Shown here: piece by piece, positions 8,127 to 16,197 of the stretch
Numbering within the stretch: the first letter of the stretch is position 1
How the letters are laid out: each line of letters starts with the position of its first letter
Source: Porphyromonadaceae bacterium
Lineage (GTDB): Bacteria > Bacteroidota > Bacteroidia > Bacteroidales > Dysgonomonadaceae
Direction of reading: 5' to 3'
NCBI GenBank assembly: GCA_022840285.1
Contig: JALHIE010000088.1
Coordinates: 1 to 27,812 of the forward strand
DNA length: 27,812 nt
Made by a program: the position numbers and the translations under genes
The notes under the pieces: generated by a model
The model's database searches: none
What the model was told of the DNA's origin: nothing
What the model saw: only the letters and a program-made list of their open reading frames with translations

Positions 8127-8564
8127 ATGAAAGAATTTAAATATAAAATTAACGGTGCTCCCTACCGCGTGATTATCAACAGCTCCGATAGTTCAGTCGT
8201 TGAACTTGAAGTGAACGGAACACCGTATAAAGTAGAATTGGAAAAAAAGGAAAGCAAACCGCTTTCGAAAATCAAAAAACAAGCCATTACTACTCCTACA
8301 CCGCAAACGACCTCCACTCCGCTTGTCACAAGGCCAAAAGAAGCAACCGGGAAAAATACCATCCAATCTCCGCTTCCGGGAATTATTCTCGATATTCGCT
8401 GCCAGGTAGGCGATACGGTGAAGAAAGGACAAACCATCATGATCCTGGAAGCCATGAAAATGGAAAACAACATCTTGTCAAACGCCAACGGAAAGATAAC
8501 AGGGATCTTGGTTAACAAAGGAGACTCTGTACTTGAAGGAGCCGAATTAGTAACCATAGAATAA
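8127..8564 (+). CDS. mmdC: Biotin carboxyl carrier subunit of the decarboxylase
   Basis: A 145-residue biotin acceptor that carries the carboxyl group from the alpha subunit to the membrane beta subunit. The C-terminal biotinyl domain (about 78-145) contains SPLPGIILDI and the biotinylation motif EAMKMEN, with target Lys 111. A Pro/Thr-rich flexible linker (about 53-70) joins it to a small N-terminal domain (KYKINGAPYRVII). This layout is typical of gamma-carboxyl carriers of sodium-pumping decarboxylases and shorter than acetyl-CoA carboxylase AccB plus its partner domains. It lies 41 nt after the gamma gene and 10 nt before the beta gene. Confidence 0.93.
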   Translation: MKEFKYKINGAPYRVIINSSDSSVVELEVNGTPYKVELEKKESKPLSKIKKQAITTPTPQTTSTPLVTRPKEATGKNTIQSPLPGIILDIRCQVGDTVKKGQTIMILEAMKMENNILSNANGKITGILVNKGDSVLEGAELVTIE

Positions 8565-8574
8565 AAAAGAAAAA

Positions 8575-9696
8575 ATGAATACACTTTTGACTTTGGGCGA
8601 CAACCTGAAAACATTTTGGGATTATACCGGAATGGCCAATGCAATCTTTATTTACCTGGCCATTGCAAAAGAATACGAGCCGTTACTGTTAATTCCCATC
8701 GGTTTTGGTATTCTTATCGGGAACATCCCGTTCAATGAGGCTGCCGGCTTGCAAGTAGGGATCTACGAAGAGGGTTCAGTTCTTAACATCCTCTACCAGG
8801 GCGTTGTACAAGGCTGGTATCCCCCGCTTATTTTTATGGGGATCGGCGCCATGACCGACTTCTCGTCGCTGATTGCAAACCCGAAGCTCTTTCTCATTGG
8901 AGCAGCCTGTCAGTTTGGAATTTTTGGAGCATACGCAGCAGCGTTATTGTGGGGATTTGCCCCCAACGAAGCGGGAGCTATTGGCATCATCGGTGGAGCA
9001 GACGGCCCGACGGCTATCTTTCTTACCTCGAAGCTGGCCCCACAATTGCTGGGAGCAGTAGCCATATCGGCATATTCCTACATGGCGTTGGTTCCGGTGA
9101 TTCAACCGCCGTTTATGAGATGGTTAACTACACCAAAAGAACGAATGATTAAAATGAAGTCGCCTCGTGTGGTTTCCCAAACCGAAAAAATATTGTTTCC
9201 CATTGTCGGCCTGTTGCTGACCACTTTCCTGGTTCCTTCCGGGCTCCCCTTACTGGGTATGCTCTTTTTCGGCAACCTGCTGAAAGAATCGGGAGTAACG
9301 CGCCGTTTGGCTGAAACAGCCCGGGGACCCCTAATCGACACCATCACCATCCTGTTGGGGTTAACCGTAGGCGCATCCACACAAGCCACCACTTTTCTGC
9401 GTCCCGAATCGGTAAAGATTTTTGTTATCGGCGCTTTCTCTTTCGTAGTGGCTACGTGTGCCGGAATCTTGTTCGTAAAGTTTTTCAATTTATTCCTGAA
9501 AAAAGACAATAAGATCAATCCGCTTATCGGAAATGCAGGAGTTTCAGCGGTACCCGATGCAGCACGTATATCACAAGTAGTGGGATTAGAATACAGCCCG
9601 AGTAACTACCTGCTTATGCACGCCATGGGGCCCAACGTTGCCGGAGTTATCGGTTCGGCTGTTGCTGCCGGTATCATGCTTGGGTTCTTGTATTAA
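8575..9696 (+). CDS. mmdB: Sodium-translocating decarboxylase beta subunit, copy 1
   Basis: This 373-residue polytopic membrane protein decarboxylates carboxybiotin and exports sodium. The conserved re-entrant segment IIGGADGPTAIFLTSKLAP carries the Asp equivalent to Klebsiella OadB Asp203. NPLIGNAGVSAVPDAAR keeps the residues equivalent to Asn373, Gly377, Ser382 and Arg389. MHAMGPNVAGVIGSAVAAG is the usual C-terminal helix. The position equivalent to OadB Met386 is Asp here (VPDAAR). The gene is tightly linked to the biotin carrier and ends the main decarboxylase operon before a strong hairpin. Confidence 0.94.
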   Translation: MNTLLTLGDNLKTFWDYTGMANAIFIYLAIAKEYEPLLLIPIGFGILIGNIPFNEAAGLQVGIYEEGSVLNILYQGVVQGWYPPLIFMGIGAMTDFSSLIANPKLFLIGAACQFGIFGAYAAALLWGFAPNEAGAIGIIGGADGPTAIFLTSKLAPQLLGAVAISAYSYMALVPVIQPPFMRWLTTPKERMIKMKSPRVVSQTEKILFPIVGLLLTTFLVPSGLPLLGMLFFGNLLKESGVTRRLAETARGPLIDTITILLGLTVGASTQATTFLRPESVKIFVIGAFSFVVATCAGILFVKFFNLFLKKDNKINPLIGNAGVSAVPDAARISQVVGLEYSPSNYLLMHAMGPNVAGVIGSAVAAGIMLGFLY

Positions 9697-9725
9697 TATC
9701 AGGCATTGGACCCTGACAATCTGAT

Positions 9726-9755
9726 AAAGGGTGTTGCCGTAAGGTAATGCCCTTT
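9726..9755 (+). terminator. Hairpin between the two beta-subunit genes
   Basis: A 13-bp stem (9726-9738 with 9743-9755) includes three G-T wobble pairs around a GTAA tetraloop. Only three T residues end the stem, with no long T-tract after it, so it could be a terminator or an RNA-stabilising or processing element. It separates the main decarboxylase operon from the second beta gene. Confidence 0.6.
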
Positions 9756-9763
9756 GCGCAAAA

Positions 9764-9794
9764 TTCGCAAATACTGGAAAATATCTTACATTTG
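9764..9794 (+). promoter_or_regulatory. Promoter of the second beta-gamma pair
   Basis: TACATTTG at 9787-9794 fits the -7 consensus. A TTCG at 9764-9767 sits at the -33 position with a 19-nt gap. The element lies 50 nt before the ATG at 9845, so the second pair can be expressed separately from the main operon. Confidence 0.55.
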
Positions 9795-9844
9795 CAACGG
9801 TATATCTCAACCAACATGAATATACGCTAAAAAAACGGAAAATT

Positions 9845-11002
9845 ATGGGATTTGAACAACTGATGCCTGCTGTTGCAGGAATGACATGGCAAGACCTGGT
9901 TATGATAACCATCGGACTTGTTCTCATCTATTTGGCCATTGCCAAGAATTATGAACCTACGCTGCTCCTGCCAATGGGATTCGGGGCAATTCTGGTGAAC
10001 ATTCCGCTATCTTCAGCCATCACGCAGATTGACCCCGCAACGGGAGAAGCGGTAGAGGGCGTTCTCAACGTCTTCTTTCAGGCAGGGATTGCAACGGAAA
10101 TATTTCCCTTATTGATTTTCATCGCTATCGGGGCCATGATCGATTTCTCTCCGCTGTTCAGGAGCCCCTCGTTGCTTTTGTTCGGAGCGGCGGCGCAGTT
10201 CGGTATTTTCATGACCATGGTACTGGCTTCTTTCCTTGGTTATGATTTAAGGGAGGCCGCCTCTATCGGTATTATCGGTGCGGCTGACGGTCCAACCTCC
10301 ATCGTTGTTGCCTCCAGGTTTGCTCCCAACTTATTGGGACCCATCTCCGTAGCGGCCTATTCTTACATGGCGTTGGTTCCGATAATTCAACCGCCGGTTA
10401 TCCGGTTGCTGACTTCAAAAAAAGAACGCTTGATAAGAATGTCGGGGACCGGGCATGCCAATAAGAAGATTTCAAAAAAAGCACTGATCGCTTTTCCTAT
10501 AGTCGTTACGATTGTTGCCGGTATCATAGCGCCATCATCACTGGCATTGATCGGATTTCTGATGTTTGGCAACCTGATCCGGGAGTGTGGGGTATTGAAC
10601 AAATTGTCGCTCTCTGCTCAAAACGAATTGGCCAGTCTAGTCACCATACTGTTGGGAATTACCATTGCCAGCACCATGACTTCCGACCGCTTCGTCCGCG
10701 TTGACACATTACTTATCATTGCGCTGGGATTGTTTGCCTTCGTCTTCGACACGTTCGGTGGAGTAATTTTTGCGAAATTCCTCAACCTTTTCCGTAAGGA
10801 GGGTAACAAAATCAATCCCATGATCGGCGCCTGCGGCATTTCCGCATTCCCGATGTCGGCACGCGTTATTCACCAGATGGGACAGAAAGAAGATCCGTAC
10901 AATTACCTGCTCATGCCAGCCATTAGTGCCAACGTGGGCGGACAAATCGGTTCGGTTGTTGCCGGAGGTATTATCCTGACATTGGTTCCATTATTCGCAT
11001 AA
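9845..11002 (+). CDS. Sodium-translocating decarboxylase beta subunit, copy 2
   Basis: This 385-residue paralogue follows copy 1 in the same direction. It keeps the key residues: GAADGPTSIVVASRFAP carries the Asp203 equivalent, and NPMIGACGISAFPMSAR keeps the Asn, Gly, Ser and Arg of the sodium/carboxybiotin site. It differs in the C-terminal helix, where the usual MHAMGPNVAGVIGSA reads MPAISANVGGQIGSV. It also has an insertion near residues 58-72 (QIDPATGEAVEG). It has its own promoter and its own small gamma partner 12 nt downstream. It may serve another alpha subunit, such as an oxaloacetate or glutaconyl-CoA decarboxylase encoded elsewhere, or may have a separate transport role. Which one cannot be told from here. 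Confidence 0.92.
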   Translation: MGFEQLMPAVAGMTWQDLVMITIGLVLIYLAIAKNYEPTLLLPMGFGAILVNIPLSSAITQIDPATGEAVEGVLNVFFQAGIATEIFPLLIFIAIGAMIDFSPLFRSPSLLLFGAAAQFGIFMTMVLASFLGYDLREAASIGIIGAADGPTSIVVASRFAPNLLGPISVAAYSYMALVPIIQPPVIRLLTSKKERLIRMSGTGHANKKISKKALIAFPIVVTIVAGIIAPSSLALIGFLMFGNLIRECGVLNKLSLSAQNELASLVTILLGITIASTMTSDRFVRVDTLLIIALGLFAFVFDTFGGVIFAKFLNLFRKEGNKINPMIGACGISAFPMSARVIHQMGQKEDPYNYLLMPAISANVGGQIGSVVAGGIILTLVPLFA

Positions 11003-11014
11003 AAACTACAGCAA

Positions 11015-11155
11015 ATGACATCAACAATAGAAACTACTTTATTGATTGCCGGAATAGGCATAACGGGCATTTTTGTTTTTATGGCTATCTTTTACCTGTT
11101 GATCATCGGGCTCGATAAACTCTTGCCCTTTGAGGAGGTAAAGCCTGAGGAGTAA
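11015..11155 (+). CDS. Small OadG-family gamma subunit (46 residues)
   Basis: This short gene starts with ATG at 11015, 12 nt after the second beta subunit, and ends with TAA at 11153-11155. It encodes 46 residues: a polar start, one membrane helix (about 8-32: TLLIAGIGITGIFVFMAIFY) and an acidic tail (FEEVKPEE). The helix pattern, with Gly-x-Gly then an aromatic-rich half, is that of decarboxylase gamma chains. The position right after a beta subunit supports the call. Unlike the first gamma subunit (7180-8085) it has no signal peptide and no lamin-tail domain. Automated gene calling could easily miss it because of its size. Confidence 0.8.
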   Translation: MTSTIETTLLIAGIGITGIFVFMAIFYLLIIGLDKLLPFEEVKPEE

Positions 11156-11174
11156 ACCCGTGTACCGTTTTTCG

Positions 11175-12044
11175 CTATTTTCTCCTTACGTCCACGCCCC
11201 ACATCAGTTTATCGCGAAGCGTTTCGTAAAAAGTATGCCCTTTGCGCTTTACCACCTTGAGCATATAGTCTGCTTTCTGCACTTCTATCTCGGTTCGCAC
11301 GTGACAAACTTGCGACTGGCCGTCCAGGGAAACCAGAAAACTGTTGCTTCGGCTTTCTATTCTCAATTTGATCCTGGCATCGTCCTGTACAATCAACGGT
11401 CTCGACGTTAAATTGTGGGGAGCAATAGGCGACAAGACGAAACTTGGTGAACTTGGAACAAGTATGGGGCCTCCAACACTAAGTGAATAGGCTGTTGAAC
11501 CTGTTGGCGTAGCAACTACCAGTCCATCGGCCTGATAAGACGTAAGAAAATCATCGTTTATATACGTATGAATAGTAAGCATAGATGCCGTATCTTGCTT
11601 CAGGATTGCCACTTCGTTCAGGGCACGATTCGGTTCATCCACAGCTATTTCAAGCAGGGAACGTTCTTCGATCTCGTACTCACCGGCAAAGATCTCGTGA
11701 AGCGTCTCTTTTAAATCACTAAAATTGACATCGGCAAGAAAGCCCAGCCTGCCGGTATTTATACCCAGCACTGGAACATCTGAATTGCCCACAACGGCAG
11801 CTGTTCGCAGGAAAGTACCGTCCCCGCCTACGCTCAATGCCAGATCAACGGGAGGTAACCGGTCGAAAAGCAAACACAAAGGACGGATGTTGTCTTGTGT
11901 AACACGCGAGATTGAGTAGAAAAAGGCGTCGGGCAAATAAAGCTCCGCCGGATATTGTTTCACCGCCTTACAAACTTCTACCAGTTGTGCTTCGGCTTTG
12001 GGGGTATACTCGGAAAAAATGCTTCCAAACAGTGCAATTTTCAT
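11175..12044 (-). CDS. nadK: NAD kinase
   Basis: This enzyme phosphorylates NAD to NADP with ATP. It has 289 residues from the start chosen here. The signature GGDGTFLRTA is at 73-82, followed by GINTGRLGFLA, LNEVAI and the TPTGSTAYSLSVGGPI glycine-rich loop, and the order matches the NADK fold. I chose MKIALFG at 12044 because the family begins with this first beta strand. An in-frame start at 12119 would add 25 residues with no family counterpart, although it would sit only 6 nt from the upstream gene. It shares the minus strand with the ACT-like gene at 12126-12497 and is probably co-transcribed with it. Confidence 0.93.
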   Translation of the reverse strand: MKIALFGSIFSEYTPKAEAQLVEVCKAVKQYPAELYLPDAFFYSISRVTQDNIRPLCLLFDRLPPVDLALSVGGDGTFLRTAAVVGNSDVPVLGINTGRLGFLADVNFSDLKETLHEIFAGEYEIEERSLLEIAVDEPNRALNEVAILKQDTASMLTIHTYINDDFLTSYQADGLVVATPTGSTAYSLSVGGPILVPSSPSFVLSPIAPHNLTSRPLIVQDDARIKLRIESRSNSFLVSLDGQSQVCHVRTEIEVQKADYMLKVVKRKGHTFYETLRDKLMWGVDVRRK

Positions 12045-12125
12045 TTTTTCGGGATTGTCAAACTTATGGATTTCGAGCATCAAACAAATAGATATGAAAC
12101 CGGGCGGTGAAAGAAACAAACCCGC

Positions 12126-12497
12126 TCACATTTCCAGATAATACAACAACTCATCCAACCGTTCTTTATGGGTCTCGGTAACAACACCCTCTTTCATCTC
12201 ATAGTGGAGGACTTTGTAATTGAACCTTTCCAAGCTCATCAAAACCGGAGAAATATCCAACAGGTTCAACTTGATCGAAATGATTAACGTATTGCCGTCA
12301 GCCACCGGAAGAATAAAAACATTCATAATGCGGGCATTGTTGCTCTCAATAATACGCGCAATATCGGTTAGCGTATAGTCTATCAACGATATCTCTATTA
12401 CAACCAGTGAATTTTCCGTATCGGAAAGGCCGAGGAAATTCTCGACGTTAAACGATACGGATTGTTTTTCTATCTGATGCCTGATAAAATCTTTCAT
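12126..12497 (-). CDS. ACT-like domain protein lacking the usual CBS pair
   Basis: A 123-residue protein. In many Bacteroidetes the gene next to nadK, divergent from pdxJ, encodes a protein of about 220 residues with two CBS domains followed by an ACT-like domain. Here only the second part is recognisable: SLVVIEISLIDYTLTDIARIIESNNARIMNVFI, then LIISIKLNLLDISPVLMSLERFNYKVL and a helical end (HKERLDELLYYLEM). The first 30 residues (FIRHQIEKQSVSFNVENFL) do not resemble CBS domains. Only 158 nt separate this start from pdxJ, so no hidden upstream half exists. Function unknown; sensing of a small ligand is inferred from the ACT-like fold. It is probably co-transcribed with nadK. Confidence 0.7.
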   Translation of the reverse strand: MKDFIRHQIEKQSVSFNVENFLGLSDTENSLVVIEISLIDYTLTDIARIIESNNARIMNVFILPVADGNTLIISIKLNLLDISPVLMSLERFNYKVLHYEMKEGVVTETHKERLDELLYYLEM

Positions 12498-12527
12498 CTG
12501 TTTTTAGGCAAAACCGTTATTTCGTAT

Positions 12528-12535
12528 TAATTTTG
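12528..12535 (+). promoter_or_regulatory. Candidate -7 box for pdxJ
   Basis: TAATTTTG fits TAnnTTTG with a weak TTTT at -33 (12504-12507). The leader to the ATG at 12656 would be about 115 nt. On the opposite strand 12546-12553 reads CATCTTTG, a near match that could serve the divergent ACT-like/nadK pair. Confidence 0.4.
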
Positions 12536-12655
12536 TAACGTTTTACAAAGATGGGAATTTTTTGGGTAAAAAATTGCTTTAGCCGGCATTTTATCGTTTC
12601 GCATCAAAAAAAATAAATTTCAAACCGAACAATCAGAGAGGGTAAGAGAAATTAA

Positions 12656-13393
12656 ATGACAAAGTTAAGTGTAAACATCAATAAAGTAGCTACCATCCGA
12701 AATTCAAGAGGAGGAAATATTCCCGATGTAGTTCAAGTAGCCATAGACTGTCAATTATTTGGAGCTGAAGGGATTACAGTTCACCCCCGACCCGATGAAC
12801 GCCATATTCGTTATGCAGATGTAATTGATCTGCAATCCAAAATAACTACCGAATTCAATATTGAAGGGAATCCATCTCCGGAGTTCATTTCGCTGATAAG
12901 AAAAATCCGTCCTACTCAAGTTACGCTTGTTCCCGACGCGCACGATGTCCTGACATCGGATGCCGGATGGGATACGTTGGAACACAGGGATTTCCTGACT
13001 GAGGTAGTAAATGAATTCCAATCAATGGGTGTACGCACTTCACTCTTTGTGGACACAAACCTGGAAATGATAAAAATGGCATCGAAAATTGGTGCCGACA
13101 GAATTGAGCTTTATACCGGTCCCTATGCCGAAGAATTCAAAGCGAACAAGGAAAAGGCGGTGACACCTTACGTAGAAGCTGCAACAATGGCTAAAAACCT
13201 GGGATTGGGAGTAAATGCAGGGCACGATTTAAATCTGGAGAACCTGAATTACCTTTACCTAAATATTCCCTGGCTGAAGGAAGTATCCATTGGACACTCG
13301 CTAATCAGTGACGCACTTTATATGGGTTTGGAAAAAACAATTAAAGCTTATAAAAATTGCTTAAATACTCCTGTCGACAGCATTAAACCCTAG
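12656..13393 (+). CDS. pdxJ: Pyridoxine 5'-phosphate synthase
   Basis: This 245-residue TIM-barrel enzyme condenses 1-deoxyxylulose 5-phosphate with 3-amino-2-oxopropyl phosphate to give pyridoxine 5'-phosphate, the final ring-forming step of DXP-dependent vitamin B6 synthesis. Clear motifs are LSVNINKVATIRNSRGG at the start, GITVHPRPDERHIRYADV, VTLVPDAHDVLTSDAGWD, DRIELYTGPYA and LGVNAGHDLN with its conserved His, and VSIGHSLISDAL. The length is normal. It diverges from the nadK pair. The start is fixed by the family N-terminus. Confidence 0.95.
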   Translation: MTKLSVNINKVATIRNSRGGNIPDVVQVAIDCQLFGAEGITVHPRPDERHIRYADVIDLQSKITTEFNIEGNPSPEFISLIRKIRPTQVTLVPDAHDVLTSDAGWDTLEHRDFLTEVVNEFQSMGVRTSLFVDTNLEMIKMASKIGADRIELYTGPYAEEFKANKEKAVTPYVEAATMAKNLGLGVNAGHDLNLENLNYLYLNIPWLKEVSIGHSLISDALYMGLEKTIKAYKNCLNTPVDSIKP

Positions 13394-13437
13394 AATATTA
13401 TTTATCTTTACAAACACCTTTTAAAATATCCGACTCG

Positions 13438-14139
13438 ATGAACTTGTTACAAATTGCTCCTGTTCAAGATACGTTACAACAGATACAGCAGATTACGACT
13501 GCTGTTGAACCTCAAACAACCATGAACGCCTTGGACCTGGCATTTAAAGGCGGCTGGCTGATGATCGTATTGTTGGTGCTTTTACTGCTTTCCATTTATG
13601 TACTGATTGAAAGAACATTGGTAATCAATAAAGCCGGCCAGGAAGACAACTCTTTCATGAACCGCATAAAGGATTATATCCTGGACGGAAAGATAGAAAC
13701 AGCGATGACGCTTTGTCGCAATACCAACACACCCTCAGCGAGAATGGTTGAGAAAGGAATCTCGCGGTTGGGCAGGCCTACGGCAGATGTCATGTCGGCA
13801 ATTGAAAATCAGGGAAACATCGAGATATCCAAGCTGGAGAAAGGATTGCCGCTTCTTGCGACCACTGCATCGGGTGCCCCCATGATCGGGTTTCTTGGAA
13901 CGGTAACAGGAATGGTGAAAGCCTTTATGAGCATGGCTAGTGCAGGAGCGAATGTGGATGTCAACATCTTATCAACAGGTATCTATGAAGCTTTGGTGAC
14001 AACCGTTGCCGGCCTTATCGTGGGGATTATCGCATTGTTTGCCTACAACTACCTTACAACGAGAATAAAAGGTATTGTAAACAAACTGGAGATGCGAATC
14101 ATGGAATTTATGGATATCTTGAACGAACCGGTGGCATAA
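13438..14139 (+). CDS. MotA/TolQ/ExbB proton channel family protein
   Basis: This 233-residue inner-membrane protein forms the proton channel that energises a TonB- or TolA-type transducer. Three membrane segments are visible: about 37-58 (GGWLMIVLLVLLLLSIYVLI), about 137-160 (LPLLATTASGAPMIGFLGTVTGMV) and about 178-205 (STGIYEALVTTVAGLIVGIIALF). The GFLGTVTGM and VTTVAGL signatures belong to the family. The cytoplasmic loop between segments 1 and 2 is charged. It is the first gene of a cluster with exbD (12 nt later) and a TonB/TolA-like gene. Both Ton and Tol readings are possible. Confidence 0.92.
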   Translation: MNLLQIAPVQDTLQQIQQITTAVEPQTTMNALDLAFKGGWLMIVLLVLLLLSIYVLIERTLVINKAGQEDNSFMNRIKDYILDGKIETAMTLCRNTNTPSARMVEKGISRLGRPTADVMSAIENQGNIEISKLEKGLPLLATTASGAPMIGFLGTVTGMVKAFMSMASAGANVDVNILSTGIYEALVTTVAGLIVGIIALFAYNYLTTRIKGIVNKLEMRIMEFMDILNEPVA

Positions 14140-14151
14140 AACAAAAGGAAA

Positions 14152-14559
14152 ATGGCATTAAAACAACGATTTAATGTAGAAGCAAATTTCAGCATGGCCT
14201 CCATGACGGATGTGATCTTTCTCCTGTTGATTTTCTTCATGATCACATCCACCATTGTAGTGCCAAATGCGATAAAAGTGTTGCTTCCCAAATCACAACA
14301 GCAGGCTCAGGCAAAACCCATTACACGGGTTACCATAGACAAGAGCCTGAACTATTATGTTGCCAACGCAAACGAAACCGAACGAATGGTCACTTTTGAG
14401 CAGATCACACCGTTTTTACAATCGGTCTACTCGGCGGAACCGGATATCTTCGTAGCACTGTATGCCGACGAGGAAGTACCCTACCGCGAAATAGTGAAAA
14501 TTTTAGACATTGCAAATCAGAACCAATTTAAAATGGTGCTAATGACAAGGCCGAACTAG
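14152..14559 (+). CDS. ExbD/TolR family protein
   Basis: This 135-residue partner of the channel protein has one N-terminal membrane helix (about 18-38) preceded by a basic cytoplasmic end (MALKQRF) and followed by a periplasmic domain. The protonatable Asp of the family is in ASMTDVIFLLLIFFM at residue 20. PNAIKVLLPKS follows the helix as usual, and the C-terminal DEEVPYREIVKILDIA is the conserved periplasmic part. The length is typical. It sits between the channel gene and the transducer gene, so the three products probably form one complex. Confidence 0.93.
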   Translation: MALKQRFNVEANFSMASMTDVIFLLLIFFMITSTIVVPNAIKVLLPKSQQQAQAKPITRVTIDKSLNYYVANANETERMVTFEQITPFLQSVYSAEPDIFVALYADEEVPYREIVKILDIANQNQFKMVLMTRPN

Positions 14560-14587
14560 AAAATCGGTTAATTACTTTATAGACAGG

Positions 14588-15373
14588 ATGCAGATTACAA
14601 GAGAAAAAACAGCAGGAATAGCGGGGACAATCCTCTTTGCCGTATTGCTCCTGCTTGTTCTGATGTTCTCTTACTTCACGCTGGTCATACCACCGGATGA
14701 GTTGGAGGGTATTCCCGTTATGTTTGGAAACATGGAAGAGGCCTTTGGCACAACGGAGTCTCCCATGAATGAAATATCTCCCGCGCCTGCGCAGCCTCTT
14801 TCGGTTCCTGAATACTCGCCCAATGAACCGCTGATTACTCAACAAACGGAGCCAACGATTGATGTTGCTGCACAACGCGAAGCAGAGCGCCGACAGGCGC
14901 AATTGGCAGAACAACGCAGGTTACAGGAAGAGGCTGCACGCAGACAACGCGAAGAAGATGCCAGGCGCAGAGAAATAAATCAACAGATGAGCGGATTGTT
15001 TGGTGAAAATTCCGGTAGCCGGGGTGAAATCGAAGGCAGTGGAACGCAAGGGGTTTCTACAGGAAACGCTTCTCAGGGAGCCACATCGGGTGCTGGTGGA
15101 ATCGGAACCTACGACTTGGGGGGGCGCAGCCTGGGTTCAGGCGGACTGGCCCAACCCAACTATTCGGTAAACGACTACGGAACGGTTGTTGTCAACATTA
15201 CGGTAGATCCCCGAGGAAACGTCATAAATGCCGAAATCGGACGTGGCACAAATACTCCAAACACCTCACTGCGAAACGAAGCGCTGCGGGCCGCACGCAG
15301 AACCAAGTTCAACGCCATCAACTCTGCCAACAATCAGCAAGGCACCATTACCTACAGGTTTAATCTCAACTGA
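14588..15373 (+). CDS. TonB/TolA-like energy transducer
   Basis: A 261-residue protein with one N-terminal membrane helix (about 9-33: GIAGTILFAVLLLLVLMFSY), a Pro-rich segment, a charged coiled-coil at about 90-135 (repeats of the AERRQAQLAEQRR type), and a Gly/Ser-rich linker at about 138-190. The C-terminal domain (about 195-261) reads GTVVVNITVDPRGNVINAEI and ALRAARRTKFNA, which is TonB-like. The coiled coil recalls TolA, whereas the C-terminal domain recalls TonB, so the substrate system is uncertain. It would bridge the inner membrane and the periplasm and draw on the ExbB/ExbD pair encoded just upstream (28-nt gap). Confidence 0.85.
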   Translation: MQITREKTAGIAGTILFAVLLLLVLMFSYFTLVIPPDELEGIPVMFGNMEEAFGTTESPMNEISPAPAQPLSVPEYSPNEPLITQQTEPTIDVAAQREAERRQAQLAEQRRLQEEAARRQREEDARRREINQQMSGLFGENSGSRGEIEGSGTQGVSTGNASQGATSGAGGIGTYDLGGRSLGSGGLAQPNYSVNDYGTVVVNITVDPRGNVINAEIGRGTNTPNTSLRNEALRAARRTKFNAINSANNQQGTITYRFNLN

Positions 15374-15492
15374 TTACATCTTTTGCACAAAGAGTCCGAC
15401 TCTCTTGACTCTACCTGTTTAACAATTTAAAAAAGGCGACTTCTGTTCGCTTAATTGCCATACAACTTGCATGTAAAAATAAATTCAAAAAG

Positions 15493-16038
15493 ATGAAAAA
15501 AGTAGCATTATTCTTGGCCAATGGCTTCGAAGAGATTGAAGCCTTGGGAACCGTAGACATTTTACGGAGGGCAGGAATTCCTGTTCAGACTGTGTCGATC
15601 AACAACGAAAAAAGTGTCACTGGAGCACACCGCATAACTGTTCTTGCCGATACGACTTTTCCTGAAGCGAATTTCTCCGGTGTGGATGTGTTGGTACTTC
15701 CTGGCGGTATGCCCGGAGCAAAAAATCTTAACGAACAGGAAGCCCTGAAGAAAAAAGTGAAAGAGCATGCCGAAAAAGGCAAGATCGTAGCCGCCATCTG
15801 CGCCGCACCAATGGTTTTAGGCGGATTAGGCCTGCTCGAAGGAAAGAAAGCAACCTGCTACCCCGGGTTTGAATCCGAATTGATCGGGGCTAAAGTAACC
15901 GGAGACAACGTGAGCATTGACAAAAACATCGTCACCGGAAAAGGTCCTGGATTAGTTTTCGAGTTTGCGTTGGAGCTGGTAGAAACGATTGCTGGAGCAG
16001 AATCAAGAAAAGAAGTCCAGGAGGGATTACTTATCTGA
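15493..16038 (+). CDS. DJ-1/PfpI family protein
   Basis: This 181-residue protein belongs to the DJ-1 branch of the class I glutamine amidotransferase-like superfamily. The expected redox/catalytic Cys is residue 103 in AAICAAPMVLG, and the interacting Glu is residue 16 in GFEEIEAL. VLPGGMPGA is the family oxyanion loop. The best matching subgroup (YajL/DJ-1) has been linked to protection against glyoxals and oxidative damage; the exact activity cannot be settled from the sequence. It follows the TonB/TolA-like gene after 119 nt and may be transcribed separately. Confidence 0.9.
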   Translation: MKKVALFLANGFEEIEALGTVDILRRAGIPVQTVSINNEKSVTGAHRITVLADTTFPEANFSGVDVLVLPGGMPGAKNLNEQEALKKKVKEHAEKGKIVAAICAAPMVLGGLGLLEGKKATCYPGFESELIGAKVTGDNVSIDKNIVTGKGPGLVFEFALELVETIAGAESRKEVQEGLLI

Positions 16039-16093
16039 GCGCCTCCCCTCCTGTTCACACTTACGGTAAGTTGATTTTTTTAAAAAAATTCGG

Positions 16094-16139
16094 GGTGCAA
16101 AGAATTGGTTATTAATAAAAAACCGACTATCTTTGCACC
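16094..16139 (+). repeat. Inverted repeat overlapping the rpsA promoter
   Basis: GGTGCAAAG at 16094-16102 is the exact reverse complement of CTTTGCACC at 16131-16139. Inside it, GGTT (16107-16110) pairs with AACC (16121-16124). A T-run starts at 16141. The right arm contains most of the -7 box. It could be a terminator for the DJ-1 gene, an operator, or both. Confidence 0.55.
16104..16135 (+). promoter_or_regulatory. Promoter of rpsA
   Basis: ATTG at 16104-16107, a 20-nt gap, then TATCTTTG at 16128-16135, a very good -33/-7 match. The leader to the ATG at 16198 is about 55 nt. Confidence 0.75.
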
Positions 16140-16197
16140 GTTTTTTTCGACAATATAATGTCTAACTTATTTAATTATTAATTTTTTCAAACAACAA

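Noticed and set aside
12045..12119. Longer NAD kinase starting at 12119
   Set aside because: The extra 25 residues do not resemble NAD kinases, which begin with the MKIALFG strand. The close spacing to the upstream gene leaves some doubt.
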